Assembly (NCBI RefSeq): GCF_024346875.1 | Contig: NZ_AP024871.1 | Coordinates: 2,232,001-2,296,000, forward strand | DNA length: 64,000 nt | DNA from: Vibrio gallicus | Lineage (GTDB): Bacteria > Pseudomonadota > Gammaproteobacteria > Enterobacterales > Vibrionaceae | Direction of reading: 5' to 3' | Shown here: positions 31,474 through 42,031 of the stretch, in pieces | Layout: every line of letters begins with the position of its first letter | Numbering within the stretch: the stretch's first letter is position 1 | The notes under the pieces: generated by a model | The model's input: the letters and a program-made list of their open reading frames with translations, nothing else | Database searches by the model: none | What the model was told of the DNA's origin: nothing | Position numbers and translations under genes: made by a program

Positions 31474-32532
31474 ATGGCCAAAAAGAAAAAGCTTACCAAA
31501 GGGCAAGTGCGTCGAGTCAGGCATAACCAAAGTAAAAGGCTCAAGCAGGATACTAACAGTATCGACTGGGATGAGAAAATGCTTGGCGAGACTCAAAAAG
31601 GGCTAGTAATTACCCGATTTGGTCAACATGCGGACATTGAAGACCTTACCTCAGGTGAAATTCAACGCTGCAACCTTCGTCGAGGCATTGAAAGCCTTGT
31701 TTCTGGAGATAAAGTCATATGGCGTAAAGGCCTTGAGACCATGGCAGGTATTTCTGGTGTAGTAGAGGCGGTAGAGCCTCGCACCTCTATGCTTACTCGC
31801 CCAGATTACTATGACGGCCTAAAACCAGTCGCAGCCAATGTTGAACAAATGGTGATTGTTTCTTCAGTACTGCCTGAATTATCACTTCCGATTATCGACC
31901 GTTACCTGATCGCTTCGGAAACCCTCAACATTGCCCCTCTGCTGGTGTTAAATAAAATAGATCTCACCGATGAAGCTTCATTAGAGCAGCATAAAGAACG
32001 CCTTAAGATTTATACCGATATTGGCTATAAAGTGTTATTGGTTAGTAAACAAACCGGTGCAGGCATTGAAGCCTTACAGCAAGAATTACAAGGCAAGATC
32101 AACGTCTTTGTAGGGCAGTCAGGGGTCGGTAAATCGAGCTTGGTTAACGCTCTTATGCCTGAACTGGATGTTGAAGAAGGTGAGATCTCAGAGAACTCAG
32201 GATTAGGACAGCACACCACCACGGCAGCACGCCTCTATCACTTCCCTCTTGGCGGAGATCTAATTGATTCCCCTGGGGTTCGTGAGTTTGGGCTTTGGCA
32301 CTTAGAAGCCGATGAGGTCACTACCGCTTTTGTTGAGTTTAGAGAGTACCTAGGTTTATGCCGCTTTAGGGATTGCAAACATATCAACGACCCAGGTTGT
32401 GCTATTGTCGAGGCGGTAAACAACAACAAGATTCACCGTTCACGATTCGACAACTACCATAAAATCATTGAAAGCATGGTAGAAAACAAAGCGAACCGAC
32501 AATATTCACGCAATAAAAAGTTAGAGCAGTAG
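31474..32532 (+). CDS. rsgA: Ribosome small-subunit-dependent GTPase RsgA
   Basis: RsgA (YjeQ) is a circularly permuted GTPase that checks maturation of the 30S decoding centre. The protein has 352 residues: a basic N-terminal tail ([20 protein letters not shown]) and an OB domain, followed by the permuted G motifs in order G4 LVLNKID, G1 [13 protein letters not shown]3 DSPGVREF. The zinc finger at the C-terminus has Cys/His ligands in [14 protein letters not shown]. It is followed 65 bases later by psd. Confidence 0.97.
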   Translation: MAKKKKLTKGQVRRVRHNQSKRLKQDTNSIDWDEKMLGETQKGLVITRFGQHADIEDLTSGEIQRCNLRRGIESLVSGDKVIWRKGLETMAGISGVVEAVEPRTSMLTRPDYYDGLKPVAANVEQMVIVSSVLPELSLPIIDRYLIASETLNIAPLLVLNKIDLTDEASLEQHKERLKIYTDIGYKVLLVSKQTGAGIEALQQELQGKINVFVGQSGVGKSSLVNALMPELDVEEGEISENSGLGQHTTTAARLYHFPLGGDLIDSPGVREFGLWHLEADEVTTAFVEFREYLGLCRFRDCKHINDPGCAIVEAVNNNKIHRSRFDNYHKIIESMVENKANRQYSRNKKLEQ

Positions 32533-32597
32533 CATTTAGACAAACTGCACCTTTTTAAGTAACATTCACAACAATTTTTATAAATACGGATCATATT

Positions 32598-33461
32598 GTG
32601 ATTGATAAAATCAAAGTGGGCGCTCAGTACTGGCTCCCTCAACATAGCTTGACCCGCTTAGTAGGAAGGTTGGCATCAGCAAAGCTTGGAGCCGTGACGA
32701 CTTCTATCATTCGCTGGTTCATAAAGCAGTATAAAATTAACATGGATGAGGCACTACACTCTGACCCTCAGCACTTCAAGACCTTTAACGAGTTCTTTGT
32801 ACGTGAATTAAAGCCAGGTATGCGCCCTGTGGTTGAAGAAGAGTCGGTTATTGTCCATCCAGCAGATGCCTGCGTGAGTCAATTTGGTTTAATTCAAAAT
32901 GACCGTTTAATTCAGGCCAAGAATCATGATTATTCTGCTCGAGACCTACTAGGTGGTGACCTAAATCTGGCTGAAGAGTTTACTGATGGGCAATTTGCCA
33001 CACTGTACCTTTCTCCTAGTGACTATCATCGCGTGCATATGCCATGTGATGGTACTTTGCGTCAAATGATCTATGTGCCTGGAGACTTGTTCTCAGTTAA
33101 CCCTTTGACTGCTGCCAACGTAGAGAATCTATTTGCTCGCAATGAACGTGTAGTATGCATCTTTGATACTGAGTTTGGGCCAATGGCTCAAGTATTAGTT
33201 GGGGCAACTATTGTGGGTAGTATTGAATTAGTTTGGGCAGGAACAGTTACGCCTCCAACTGGAAATTCTGTATATCGCTGGGATTACCCAAGTGAAGGTG
33301 ACAAAGCCATCCACTTTAAAAAAGGGGAAGAGATGGGGAGATTCAAGCTCGGATCAACCGTCATCAATCTATTCCCGAAAGGCGCGATTGAATTTGCATC
33401 AAGTATGCAGCTTGAACAAACAACTCGTTTAGGGACCGCTTACGCTCACATCCAAGAGTAG
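32598..33461 (+). CDS. psd: Phosphatidylserine decarboxylase proenzyme
   Basis: Psd makes phosphatidylethanolamine at the inner membrane. The proenzyme cleaves itself at the serine of [13 protein letters not shown] to form the pyruvoyl cofactor on the alpha chain. The protein has 287 residues. [27 protein letters not shown] (catalytic histidine) and [13 protein letters not shown] sequence (here [13 protein letters not shown]) are all present. The start is GTG at 32598. The C-terminal tail is shorter than in E. coli (322). It lies downstream of rsgA, as in E. coli, but mscM is absent. Confidence 0.96.
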   Translation: MIDKIKVGAQYWLPQHSLTRLVGRLASAKLGAVTTSIIRWFIKQYKINMDEALHSDPQHFKTFNEFFVRELKPGMRPVVEEESVIVHPADACVSQFGLIQNDRLIQAKNHDYSARDLLGGDLNLAEEFTDGQFATLYLSPSDYHRVHMPCDGTLRQMIYVPGDLFSVNPLTAANVENLFARNERVVCIFDTEFGPMAQVLVGATIVGSIELVWAGTVTPPTGNSVYRWDYPSEGDKAIHFKKGEEMGRFKLGSTVINLFPKGAIEFASSMQLEQTTRLGTAYAHIQE

Positions 33462-33480
33462 TAGAGCCTATACCTATAAT

Positions 33481-33509
33481 AAAAAAGGAGCTTAATGCTC
33501 CTTTTTTTT
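33481..33509. terminator. Bidirectional terminator between psd and the TetR gene
   Basis: AGGAGC (33486-33491) pairs with GCTCCT (33497-33502) around TTAAT, with an A-run left and a T-run right. Confidence 0.9.
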
Positions 33510-33520
33510 ACTTGCGCCTA

Positions 33521-34171
33521 CTAGATTGTGACCTCAGAAGGAGGTGACATCTTCAACCCCTCTTCTAAAAGCATTAATTGTTCAATTCCTAATGGCGTCG
33601 CCAATGGTTTGACTATCGCTAACATTTGCAGCATCCCCTGCATAACCATAGACTCTGTAATCTCGGTATTGGCATTCATTGCCGTTTGATACGCCAACCA
33701 CCCCGTAGCAATCACGTGTAAGTTAGTCACTAAGTGTTGAATATCAGCATGCTCTATCTCAATCAGTTTTAGTCTTAAAAAAGACTCAACAATACTAACC
33801 AAGTTAATTCTTAACTTGTGTTGTACAGCCAGATATCGATGGTGTAGCGCCTCGTCTCTACCGAGGATATCAGCAAGATTTACATATAAAAAACGATACT
33901 TCCACATCAAAGAAAAGGTCGAATTAACATAGTGTTTAAGCAGCACTAAGCTCTCATTCTGGCTTTCTACAGGACGGAATCTATCTAACAAATCTTTGGT
34001 ATATTCGTCAAATATGCCACGGATTATTTCTTGCTTGTTGGCATAGTGATAGTAGAGATTACCTGGACTCATTCCCAAATGGGCTGCAATGTGATTGGTC
34101 GTGGTATTACGCTCACCTTCCTGATTGAACAGTTCCAGAGCGCCTCTGGTGATTTTTTTCTTTGTTTTCAT
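33521..34171 (-). CDS. TetR/AcrR-family transcriptional regulator
   Basis: A 216-residue regulator with an N-terminal helix-turn-helix (residues about 6-50, TTTNHIAAHLGMSPGNLYYHYANKQEII) characteristic of TetR proteins and an all-helical ligand domain. The ligand is unknown. GNLYYHYANK is a common pattern in a widespread gammaproteobacterial subgroup. It is divergent from menA, with 124 bases between the starts, so menA-rraA are the natural first candidates for targets. I could not identify a convincing palindromic operator. Confidence 0.88.
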   Translation of the reverse strand: MKTKKKITRGALELFNQEGERNTTTNHIAAHLGMSPGNLYYHYANKQEIIRGIFDEYTKDLLDRFRPVESQNESLVLLKHYVNSTFSLMWKYRFLYVNLADILGRDEALHHRYLAVQHKLRINLVSIVESFLRLKLIEIEHADIQHLVTNLHVIATGWLAYQTAMNANTEITESMVMQGMLQMLAIVKPLATPLGIEQLMLLEEGLKMSPPSEVTI

Positions 34172-34295
34172 AAAAATATTAAAACTCTATACCTTAGAAT
34201 TTAAGCCTATGATTTCATTTATGCTTTTCAGAGTGAATGGTCGTTACATTGGGTATATACTCTAAATCAATACCAACAATAGTGATTCTTTTATT

Positions 34296-35192
34296 TTGTC
34301 TATTTCATCTTGGCTTTCCGCCGCACGACCGAGAACCTTACCTTTAGCTCTCACATCAATAGTAACGGGAAGTTGCCTAGCTTACTCTCAAGACAACTAC
34401 ATGTGGTCTGTGAGTATCCTTGCCTTGATCACTGCAACTTTACTTCAGATTTTATCAAATCTGGCGAACGACTACGGTGATGCACAGCATGGTACAGACA
34501 ACCAAGACCGAATAGGTCCAACTCGAGCCATTCAATCCGGCGCTATTTCATTAACACAGATGAAATCAGCTATGGTGATATGCTCTATATTAAGCGTGAT
34601 GTCTGGGCTCACTTTGATACTGACCTCTTTAACCCACAGCGCTGATATATGGGTATTCATTGGATTAGGTATTGCCGCTATATTTTGCGCCGTTGCCTAT
34701 ACAGTGGGAAAGAAACCCTACGGATATATGGGGCTTGGTGACCTGTCTGTGTATGTATTTTTTGGATTACTCGGTGTTGGCGGCACCTTTTACCTACATG
34801 CGCAAACACTGGACTTTTTCCTTTTCCTACCTGCTACAGCCTCAGGCTTGCTTGCTGTCGCGGTGCTGAATGTCAACAATATGCGTGATATCGACAATGA
34901 CAGTGCATGTGGAAAAACAACCGTTGCAGTTCGATTAGGGCTTGATAAAGCCAAGCGCTACCATATGGCGTTGGTTACTGTTGCTTGGGTTTGCTATTTA
35001 CTTTACCTCCTCACCTATCATGCAGATTTGTTTAGCCTAGTACTGGTAGCTATCATCTTTGTATTCTCAATGAAGCATTTAATCGCCATCAAGCAAGCAT
35101 CGAATAGCCTTGCTATTGCTCCTCTAATGGGTGACATTGTAAAGCTAGCATTGATTGCTAACCTTTTATTTTCTATCGCAATTCTTGTTTAA
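34296..35192 (+). CDS. menA: 1,4-dihydroxy-2-naphthoate polyprenyltransferase
   Basis: MenA attaches the polyprenyl chain to DHNA to give demethylmenaquinone, the quinone used by fumarate reductase. The protein has 298 residues and eight or nine membrane helices. It shows the UbiA-family aspartate motifs NLANDYGDAQHGTDNQDR and NMRDIDNDSACGK, and PYGYMGLGDLSVYVFFG. The only canonical start in the frame after the in-frame TAA at 34263 is TTG at 34296, and no clear ribosome site precedes it. The menA-rraA order is as in E. coli. It is outside the usual E. coli neighbourhood of psd and frd, but its product serves the fumarate reductase encoded 5 kb away. Confidence 0.93.
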   Translation: MSISSWLSAARPRTLPLALTSIVTGSCLAYSQDNYMWSVSILALITATLLQILSNLANDYGDAQHGTDNQDRIGPTRAIQSGAISLTQMKSAMVICSILSVMSGLTLILTSLTHSADIWVFIGLGIAAIFCAVAYTVGKKPYGYMGLGDLSVYVFFGLLGVGGTFYLHAQTLDFFLFLPATASGLLAVAVLNVNNMRDIDNDSACGKTTVAVRLGLDKAKRYHMALVTVAWVCYLLYLLTYHADLFSLVLVAIIFVFSMKHLIAIKQASNSLAIAPLMGDIVKLALIANLLFSIAILV

Positions 35193-35287
35193 CATCGTTT
35201 GCTATGGAATGTTAACTACAATCAGTTTTCCTATTAACAAGCAAGATATACTCAACCTACAGCTCTAATCAGAAGGTGACACGAACC

Positions 35288-35791
35288 ATGGAATACAATA
35301 CCTCAGCTCTTTGTGATGTCTATTTAGACCAAGTCGATGTTGTCGAACCGATGTTCAGTAACTTTGGCGGAAGTGCATCGTTTGCAGGACAAATTACGAC
35401 TATAAAGTGTTTTGAAGACAATGGTCTGATTCGCTCTGTTTTAGAGCAAGATGGGCAAGGTCGCGTACTTCTTATTGATGGTGGTGGCTCACTCAGACGC
35501 GCTCTAATTGATGCTGAGTTAGCAACACTTGCCGAAGAAAACGAATGGGAAGGCATTGTAGTTTATGGCTCAGTACGAGAAGTCGACGAGCTTGAAGATA
35601 TGAGTTTAGGTATTCAGGCATTGGCCTCAAATCCAGTTGGTGCAACCCACAGTGAGAATGGCGAATTAGATGTTCCGGTTAACTTTGCGGGAGTAAGCTT
35701 CTTACCTGAAGATTATATTTATGCAGATAATACCGGGATCATCCTGTCGCAAGAGGCGTTAGAAACCAATTTCGAAATAGAAGAAGAATAA
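35288..35791 (+). CDS. rraA: Ribonuclease E activity regulator RraA
   Basis: RraA is a ring-shaped trimer that binds RNase E and dampens mRNA decay. The chosen ATG at 35288 (167 aa, [12 protein letters not shown]) has AAGGTG just upstream; a GTG four codons earlier is within that site. Motifs are [40 protein letters not shown] and [11 protein letters not shown]. The short acidic C-terminus (EIEEE) is typical. It lies 95 bases after menA and has its own terminator. Confidence 0.96.
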   Translation: MEYNTSALCDVYLDQVDVVEPMFSNFGGSASFAGQITTIKCFEDNGLIRSVLEQDGQGRVLLIDGGGSLRRALIDAELATLAEENEWEGIVVYGSVREVDELEDMSLGIQALASNPVGATHSENGELDVPVNFAGVSFLPEDYIYADNTGIILSQEALETNFEIEEE

Positions 35792-35834
35792 TCTTTCCGC
35801 TATTTGAGGAAGGTAACATAATTAACATTTGTTG

Positions 35835-35866
35835 GCAGATCTCTAATTGAGGTCTGCTTTTTTTTT
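35835..35866 (+). terminator. Terminator of menA-rraA
   Basis: GCAGATCTC (35835-35843) pairs with GAGGTCTGC (35849-35857), including one T:G, and is followed by nine T. Confidence 0.9.
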
Positions 35867-35934
35867 GATTAGAAACAAGGTGGTAAGGAATATACCCAAG
35901 TAATTTGAATAGAAAATGACACAGGTGCGACGCA

Positions 35935-37350
35935 ATGCATAAATCCACAACCAAACAGACTATTCGGCTTCTCATTAGTATTTTAGTACCACTAATTGTA
36001 TTGATGATGCCAAGCAGTTGGATTCCTATTGCACAGCTCACCGTTGTTCAGCATCGACTTCTCGCTATCTTTATTATGGCGGCTCTATTGTGGGTACTAG
36101 AGCCTGTTCCTGTATTTGCGACCTCTATTTTGATCATTACTCTACAGCTTATTTTCTTATCGGATAAAGGCCTAAACGTACTACGCATCGATCATACAAA
36201 TGAGGCATTTGGCCACCTTATTCCTTACACCGATATCTTGGGCTCTTTCTCCTCCCCTATCATCATCTTGTTTATGGGGGGATTTGCTCTGGCTATTGCC
36301 GCCTCTAAATACCAATTAGATAATAATCTAGCTCGCGTTCTGTTAAAGCCCTTTGGCAGTAAACCTAAGTTTATCATGCTTGGGCTTATGCTAATTACCG
36401 CCGTGTTCTCCATGTTTATGTCTAACACAGCAACCACGGTTATGATGCTCGCGCTACTTGGTCCAATTGTGGCATCAGCTAAGCCTGGAGACCTAGGTAT
36501 AAAGGCATTGGTATTGTGCATCCCTATTGCCGCAAATACAGGAGGTATTGCAACACCAATAGGCACCCCTCCGAACGCAATAGCATTACAATACCTAACC
36601 GGAGAGCACAGCATCGACTTTTTGACTTGGATGATGTTTGGCTTACCCTTTGTTATCGTGCAACTCGCAATTGCGTGGCTGCTACTTCAAAAGCTATTTC
36701 CTTCCGAACAGACGCACTTACAACTCGCTCTAGAAGGAAAGTTCTTAAAATCTTGGCAGGCGATTGTGGTTTATATCACTTTTGCCGCAACCATCATTCT
36801 ATGGATAACAACCAAACTACATGGCATGAACACCTATGTTGTTGCCGTCATTCCGCTGGCGGTATTTACCTTAACCGGCATCATGGGTAAGGCTGAAATC
36901 AAACAAATAAACTGGGATGTGCTGTGGCTAGTTGCTGGGGGGATTGCAATTGGACTGGCACTCGACAAAACTGGCTTAGCCAAGGGATTAGCGCACTCCA
37001 TTGATTATCAAAGTCTCTCTCCGGTTTCAGTGGTGTTAACCCTCTCTATCATCTGTTGGTTGATGGCAAACTTCATGTCGAATACCGCTACCGCTAACCT
37101 TTTGATGCCAATAGCAGCCGCAATTGGTACCTCTATGCAAGGTTTAGCATCGATCGGTGGTCTACAAGGTCTTCTGGTAGTGGTGGCCTTTTCAGCCTCA
37201 CTCGGCATGATTTTACCCGTTTCAACCCCACCCAATTCATTGGCATATTCCACCGGCCTTATTAATAGCAAAGATATGGCAAAAACAGGCATCATTTTAG
37301 GCTTGTTCGGTCTTGGAATTGTCTATACAGCCATGTTTGTCTTAACCTAA
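35935..37350 (+). CDS. SLC13/DASS-family sodium:dicarboxylate-type transporter
   Basis: A 471-residue membrane protein with about eleven hydrophobic segments and the two diagnostic SNT motifs of the divalent-anion:sodium symporter family, MSNTATTVMM and MSNTATANLL. Each is followed by a proline-rich loop (TPIGTPPNAIA and LPVSTPPNSLA). Members import succinate, fumarate, citrate or sulfate; the substrate cannot be fixed from sequence, though C4-dicarboxylates are the commonest. Fumarate reductase is encoded nearby. Upstream (35890-35910) is a short TATACCCAAGTAATTTGAA segment resembling an ERIC end. A 19-base gap to the next gene suggests co-transcription. Confidence 0.88.
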   Translation: MHKSTTKQTIRLLISILVPLIVLMMPSSWIPIAQLTVVQHRLLAIFIMAALLWVLEPVPVFATSILIITLQLIFLSDKGLNVLRIDHTNEAFGHLIPYTDILGSFSSPIIILFMGGFALAIAASKYQLDNNLARVLLKPFGSKPKFIMLGLMLITAVFSMFMSNTATTVMMLALLGPIVASAKPGDLGIKALVLCIPIAANTGGIATPIGTPPNAIALQYLTGEHSIDFLTWMMFGLPFVIVQLAIAWLLLQKLFPSEQTHLQLALEGKFLKSWQAIVVYITFAATIILWITTKLHGMNTYVVAVIPLAVFTLTGIMGKAEIKQINWDVLWLVAGGIAIGLALDKTGLAKGLAHSIDYQSLSPVSVVLTLSIICWLMANFMSNTATANLLMPIAAAIGTSMQGLASIGGLQGLLVVVAFSASLGMILPVSTPPNSLAYSTGLINSKDMAKTGIILGLFGLGIVYTAMFVLT

Positions 37351-37369
37351 ATTAACTAAAGGAAATACC

Positions 37370-38092
37370 ATGTTAGTCATCGCGCATAGAGGCGCTCGAT
37401 GTGAGCTACCCGAAAATACTCTATTAGCCTTTGAATCGGCCATTGAAGGGGGAGCTTGCGCCATTGAATTTGATATCCACCAGCATCAAGGTGAGTTCTG
37501 GGTTATCCATGATAAATGGGTCGACCGTACCACCAATGGTCATGGTCCATTGGCTTGGCATTCAATTGATGGGATTAAGTCTCTAGACGCTGGTAAAGGC
37601 GAGCAGATTCCGACTCTCAAAGAGACCCTTAAATTTATCGCTGGACGCTGCGCCATCAATATCGAAATCAAGGGTATCAGTGATATTGGAGCCTTAATCG
37701 AACACTTGGAATTGGCTCAACAAGAATTCAACTTCAAGCCACAACAACTGCTTATCTCCTCATTCAACCATCATTGGCTAGCGGGACTGCATCAACGAGC
37801 ACCACAGTATAAAATCGCGGCATTAAGTGCTAGCAAGCCCCTTGGTCTATGTCGTTTCGCTCAAGAACTCGGAGCCTATAGCGTCAATATGGCGCTAGAT
37901 ACCGTCGATAAGCAACTGATCGATGACGCTAAATTGCGTGGTTTAAAAGTGTTTGTCTATACCGTAAATCGTGCTGATGATTGGCAACGCCTCTATGCCT
38001 TAGGGGTTGATGGTATCTTTTGTGACAACCCAGCAGAGGCCACACATTACTTCAAAGATATGAGCCCACAAACACCACTTTGGCCTGAGTAA
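37370..38092 (+). CDS. Glycerophosphodiester phosphodiesterase, cytosolic (UgpQ-like)
   Basis: It hydrolyses glycerophosphodiesters to glycerol 3-phosphate and an alcohol. The protein has 240 residues with no signal peptide. GDPD motifs are AHRGARCELPENTLLAF (catalytic histidine and metal glutamate), EFDIHQHQGEFWVIHD, and NIEIKG, with GVDGIFCDNPA at the C-terminus. It resembles cytosolic UgpQ rather than periplasmic GlpQ. It lies 19 bases after the transporter, possibly an operon with it. Confidence 0.92.
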   Translation: MLVIAHRGARCELPENTLLAFESAIEGGACAIEFDIHQHQGEFWVIHDKWVDRTTNGHGPLAWHSIDGIKSLDAGKGEQIPTLKETLKFIAGRCAINIEIKGISDIGALIEHLELAQQEFNFKPQQLLISSFNHHWLAGLHQRAPQYKIAALSASKPLGLCRFAQELGAYSVNMALDTVDKQLIDDAKLRGLKVFVYTVNRADDWQRLYALGVDGIFCDNPAEATHYFKDMSPQTPLWPE

Positions 38093-38157
38093 AGGGTTTT
38101 CTCTTGATGGTTTCTCAGGCATATTAGCTAAAATCATCAATGGCTTAAGTAAATACA

Positions 38158-39045
38158 ATGGGATACGAATGGTTAGCGCTGGCCGCGGCCTTTTTATGGG
38201 CAATATCCAGTCTTATTTCAGTGCATCCTGCACGTCATTTAGGGCCCTTTTCCTATAGTCGGTGGCGCATGGGATGCACAGCGGTAATGCTTACTGCTAT
38301 GGCAGCCATGATAGGCGGCTGGGGTACAGTCAACGCCTCTCATATCCTCCCCATGGTGCTGTCCGGCTTCATCGGTATCTTTATCGGCGATACGGCCCTA
38401 TTTGCTTGTATGAACCGTATGGGGCCGAGACAGGCTGGATTACTGTTTTCTTGCCATGCCCTATTTTCAGCCATACTGGGCTATTGGATCTTTAGTGAAA
38501 CATGGCAACTCGCAGAACTCATTGGGGCACTACTGGTATTCTCAGGTGTAGTAACCGCCATATTTTTTGGTCGTAAGGGAGCCAGTAACAACGATTGGGA
38601 AGCACTACACGGTAAGTTAGCTATTGGTTTGTCATTAGGGCTTCTCGCCGCATTATGCCAAGCCCTTGGTGGAATTATTGCAAAGCCAGTAATGCAAACC
38701 GATGTCAGCCCGATTGCGGCCTCAGCAATAAGGATGATCACCGCCTTTGCCGCGCATAGCCTATTCTGGTTAAGTGGCGCTAAGCTCGCCAAATCCCAAC
38801 AGCCAATCACAGCTAAGATATTTTCTATCACTGCCCTCAATGGCTTTATCGCCATGGCAGTCGGCATGACGCTAATATTATATGCTTTGCAGCAAGGTAA
38901 TGTCGGTATGGTCGCGCTATTGTCCTCGACCACACCAATAATGGTACTTCCATTGCTGTGGTTGATCACCAAGCAGCGGCCCAACAAATACGCATGGTTT
39001 GGAGCGATACTTGCCGTAATAGGTACTGGGCTTATTGTATCTTAA
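38158..39045 (+). CDS. EamA/DMT-family transporter
   Basis: A 295-residue protein with ten hydrophobic helices arranged as two EamA repeats of five (about 1-140 and 155-295). It starts GYEWLALAAAFLWAISSLISVHP and ends in a second repeat with GNVGMVALLSSTTPIMVLP. The family exports amino acids and other metabolites. The substrate is unknown. It converges on epmA with only 4 bases between the stop codons and no visible terminator. Confidence 0.88.
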   Translation: MGYEWLALAAAFLWAISSLISVHPARHLGPFSYSRWRMGCTAVMLTAMAAMIGGWGTVNASHILPMVLSGFIGIFIGDTALFACMNRMGPRQAGLLFSCHALFSAILGYWIFSETWQLAELIGALLVFSGVVTAIFFGRKGASNNDWEALHGKLAIGLSLGLLAALCQALGGIIAKPVMQTDVSPIAASAIRMITAFAAHSLFWLSGAKLAKSQQPITAKIFSITALNGFIAMAVGMTLILYALQQGNVGMVALLSSTTPIMVLPLLWLITKQRPNKYAWFGAILAVIGTGLIVS

Positions 39046-39049
39046 CTGA

Positions 39050-40024
39050 CTATGCCCTGGGGAATGAAAAGGCGCTAACCTGCTCGATGTGGGTTTTGTG
39101 TAACGCCAGCATAATCAAACGGTCTATCCCTAGAGCAACCCCAGCACATTGTGGCAAACCATGCTTAATTGCTTCAATCAGGTATTGGTCGATAGGTTGC
39201 GGCTGCAGCCCCATGTCTACCCGTTTTTGATTGTCACTTTCAAAGCGAGCAAGTTGCTCTTTGGCATCATCTAACTCATGAAAACCGTTCGCTAATTCAA
39301 TGCCTTTGAAGTAAACCTCAAAGCGGTCTGCGACTCTAGGGTCTTGGGCATTAATCTTAGCCAAAGCCGCTTGAGAGGCGGGGAAATTATACACAAAGGC
39401 TGGAACCTGTTGCCCTATCTTGGTTTCTACTCCCATGCTAAACAGCAGCTGCAAAAGAGTGTCTCTGTCTTGCTCTGGCTGCGCTATATCGCTCAAACCT
39501 AAACTATCAGCAACCGCCTTCAACTGTTGCATACTGGCCTCTAAAGGACATACCCCTAACACAGTCAAAAAAGCCTGTTGGTAGGTCATACGCTGCGCCG
39601 CTTGACACCCTAGAATCTGCTGTAAGAGTTCATCCATTTCATCCATTAGATCATGATGATCAAATCCAATGCGATACCACTCTAGCATCGTGAATTCAGG
39701 GTTGTGATAACGACCACTTTCTTCATTACGGAAAGACTTACATATCTGATAGATAGACCCGCTACCAGCGGCCAGTAATCTTTTCATGTGAAATTCAGGG
39801 CTGGTCATCAGGTTCAATGGTCGACCATCAGCATATCCTGGCCCTACAAACTGGGTTTGAAAGGTGTGTAAGTGGATATCGGTTACCGCAGCATGACTCA
39901 ATGCAGGCGTATCAACTTCCAGCACATTACGCTGCAAGAAAAACCGTCTTATGTGACTTAATATCCCAGCACGAAGGCGTAAATCGGCAATGTCAGCACT
40001 TGGTTTCCAGAATGTTATTGGCAT
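39050..40024 (-). CDS. epmA: EF-P lysyltransferase EpmA (PoxA/GenX/YjeA)
   Basis: EpmA is a truncated lysyl-tRNA-synthetase paralogue that attaches (R)-beta-lysine to Lys34 of EF-P. I start it at 40024 (324 aa, [12 protein letters not shown]), where AGGA precedes the ATG and the N-terminus aligns with E. coli; the upstream in-frame ATG adds 16 unsupported residues. There is no anticodon-binding domain, as expected. Class II motifs are present: [28 protein letters not shown] (motif 2) and [12 protein letters not shown] (motif 3). Divergent from frdABCD, as in E. coli. Confidence 0.96.
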   Translation of the reverse strand: MPITFWKPSADIADLRLRAGILSHIRRFFLQRNVLEVDTPALSHAAVTDIHLHTFQTQFVGPGYADGRPLNLMTSPEFHMKRLLAAGSGSIYQICKSFRNEESGRYHNPEFTMLEWYRIGFDHHDLMDEMDELLQQILGCQAAQRMTYQQAFLTVLGVCPLEASMQQLKAVADSLGLSDIAQPEQDRDTLLQLLFSMGVETKIGQQVPAFVYNFPASQAALAKINAQDPRVADRFEVYFKGIELANGFHELDDAKEQLARFESDNQKRVDMGLQPQPIDQYLIEAIKHGLPQCAGVALGIDRLIMLALHKTHIEQVSAFSFPRA

Positions 40025-40243
40025 GCGTATTCCTGTAATGCAAATTGTTAATAACCTTGACCCTATGCACACCCCTCCATATGACGAGCGTCACAGACCT
40101 ATTCATTTTTAAACCTTTTACCATAAACACCAAGAAAAAAAGCGGATAAATCAATTTATTCCTAACTTTATTCTCTTAGAATGGTCAGCAGACATCTACA
40201 TATAAATTGCGGTTAATACTGCTTAACTCACTGGAGGATAACT

Positions 40244-42031
40244 GTGAAAACAATTACCACAGATATCGCTGTCATCGGCGCCGGAGGCGCTGGTCTTCGA
40301 ACTGCTATTGCAGCAGCTGAAGCGAACCCAGAAATGGAAATCGCACTAATTTCAAAAGTTTACCCTATGCGCTCTCACACGGTGGCCGCAGAAGGTGGCT
40401 CCGCAGCTGTAGTCAAGGAAGAAGATAGCCTAGATAATCACTTCAACGATACCGTTGGCGGTGGTGATTGGCTCTGCGAGCAGGACGTAGTTGAGTATTT
40501 CGTTGAGAATTCAACTCGCGAAATGATTCAAATGGAGCAATGGGGCTGCCCATGGAGCCGTAAAGAAAATGGTGAAATCAACGTTCGCCGCTTCGGTGGA
40601 ATGAAAGTTGAGCGCACTTGGTTTGCAGCCGATAAAACCGGCTTCCATATGCTTCATACCCTATTCCAAACCTCGATCAAATACCCTCAAATCAAGCGTT
40701 TTGACGAATACTTTGTGGTTGATCTTCTCGTAGATCAAGGCGAAATTCAGGGACTTATTGCCATTCATATGGCAGAGGGTGAACTGGTAACGATTAAAGC
40801 AAAATCCGTTGTTCTGGCAACTGGTGGGGCTGGCCGTGTTTATAACACCAACACCAATGGCGGTATCGTAACCGGTGATGGTATGGCGATGGCTTACCGC
40901 CATGGCATTCCGCTACGTGATATGGAATTTGTTCAGTACCACCCAACAGGCCTTCCTGGTACAGGGATACTGATGACCGAAGGTTGTCGCGGTGAAGGGG
41001 GCATTATCGTCAACAAGGATGGCTATCGCTATCTACAAGACTACGGTATGGGTCCTGAAACACCGGTTGGTCAACCTAAGAACAAATACATGGAACTGGG
41101 CCCTCGTGATAAGGTTTCACAAGCGTTCTGGCACGAGCAACAAAAAGGCAACACCATCGAGCACCCATTAGGCGATGTTGTTCACTTGGATCTTCGCCAC
41201 CTAGGTGAAGAGTACCTTCAAGAGCGTCTACCATTTATCTGTGAGCTTGCTAAAGCTTATGTCAATGTAGACCCAGCCAAAGAGCCAATCCCAATCCGTC
41301 CAACGGTTCACTACACCATGGGTGGTATCGAAACCAAACCTAACTGTGAGACTCGAATCAAAGGGTTATTTGCAGTGGGTGAATGTGCCTCGGTTGGTCT
41401 ACACGGTGCAAACCGCTTAGGCTCTAACTCTCTGGCTGAATTTGTAGTATTTGGTCGTGTAGCAGGCGAAGAAGCCACCAAGCACGCTCAAGAATTTAAA
41501 GGCTGGAACGATTCCGCTATCGAAACACAGATTGCTGAGATTGAGAAACGTATCGAAGGCCTACTTACTCAACAAGGTGATGAAAGCTGGTCTGATATTC
41601 GTACTGAAATGGGTAAAACCATGGAATCAGGCTGTGGTATCTACCGCCGTGAAGACCTAATGCAAGAGACGATTGATAAGATCACTGAGCTCAAAGAGCG
41701 CTATAAGAAGATCAGCATCAAAGATAAAGGCAAGGTATTCAACACTGATTTACTTTATGCGATTGAAGTGGGTTACGGCCTAGAAGTGGCTGAAGCAATG
41801 GTTCACTCCGCAATCCTGCGCAAAGAATCTCGCGGTGCACATCAACGCCTAGATGAGGGTTGTACAGAGCGTGATGATGGTAGCTATCTTAAGCATACTC
41901 TGGCTTTCTTCAAACAAGATTCTGCACCATCGATCGATTACAGCAATGTGACCATCACTAAGTCTCAACCTAAAGCTCGCCTATACGGCGCAGCAGCAGA
42001 AGAAGCGGCTAAAGCAGAGGAAAACAAGTAA
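40244..42031 (+). CDS. frdA: Fumarate reductase flavoprotein subunit
   Basis: FrdA holds covalent FAD and the fumarate site. It takes electrons from menaquinol through FrdBCD in anaerobic respiration. The protein has 595 residues. The FAD fold is [14 protein letters not shown], the flavin-linking histidine lies in [14 protein letters not shown] (about residue 44), and active-site residues fall in [13 protein letters not shown] and [14 protein letters not shown]. The start is GTG at 40244 with TGGAGG seven bases upstream. An FNR-like half site (ATCAA near 40148) lies upstream but is incomplete. Its stop overlaps the frdB start by one base. Confidence 0.98.
   Translation: MKTITTDIAVIGAGGAGLRTAIAAAEANPEMEIALISKVYPMRSHTVAAEGGSAAVVKEEDSLDNHFNDTVGGGDWLCEQDVVEYFVENSTREMIQMEQWGCPWSRKENGEINVRRFGGMKVERTWFAADKTGFHMLHTLFQTSIKYPQIKRFDEYFVVDLLVDQGEIQGLIAIHMAEGELVTIKAKSVVLATGGAGRVYNTNTNGGIVTGDGMAMAYRHGIPLRDMEFVQYHPTGLPGTGILMTEGCRGEGGIIVNKDGYRYLQDYGMGPETPVGQPKNKYMELGPRDKVSQAFWHEQQKGNTIEHPLGDVVHLDLRHLGEEYLQERLPFICELAKAYVNVDPAKEPIPIRPTVHYTMGGIETKPNCETRIKGLFAVGECASVGLHGANRLGSNSLAEFVVFGRVAGEEATKHAQEFKGWNDSAIETQIAEIEKRIEGLLTQQGDESWSDIRTEMGKTMESGCGIYRREDLMQETIDKITELKERYKKISIKDKGKVFNTDLLYAIEVGYGLEVAEAMVHSAILRKESRGAHQRLDEGCTERDDGSYLKHTLAFFKQDSAPSIDYSNVTITKSQPKARLYGAAAEEAAKAEENK

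Noticed and set aside
35885..35934. Second ERIC-like element upstream of the SLC13 gene
   Set aside because: TATACCCAAGTAATTTGAA resembles an ERIC end but no matching inverted repeat is present; at most a remnant.
40073..40243. FNR box upstream of frdA
   Set aside because: Only the half site ATCAA near 40148 is clear; the other half (AGCGG) does not match TTGAT.
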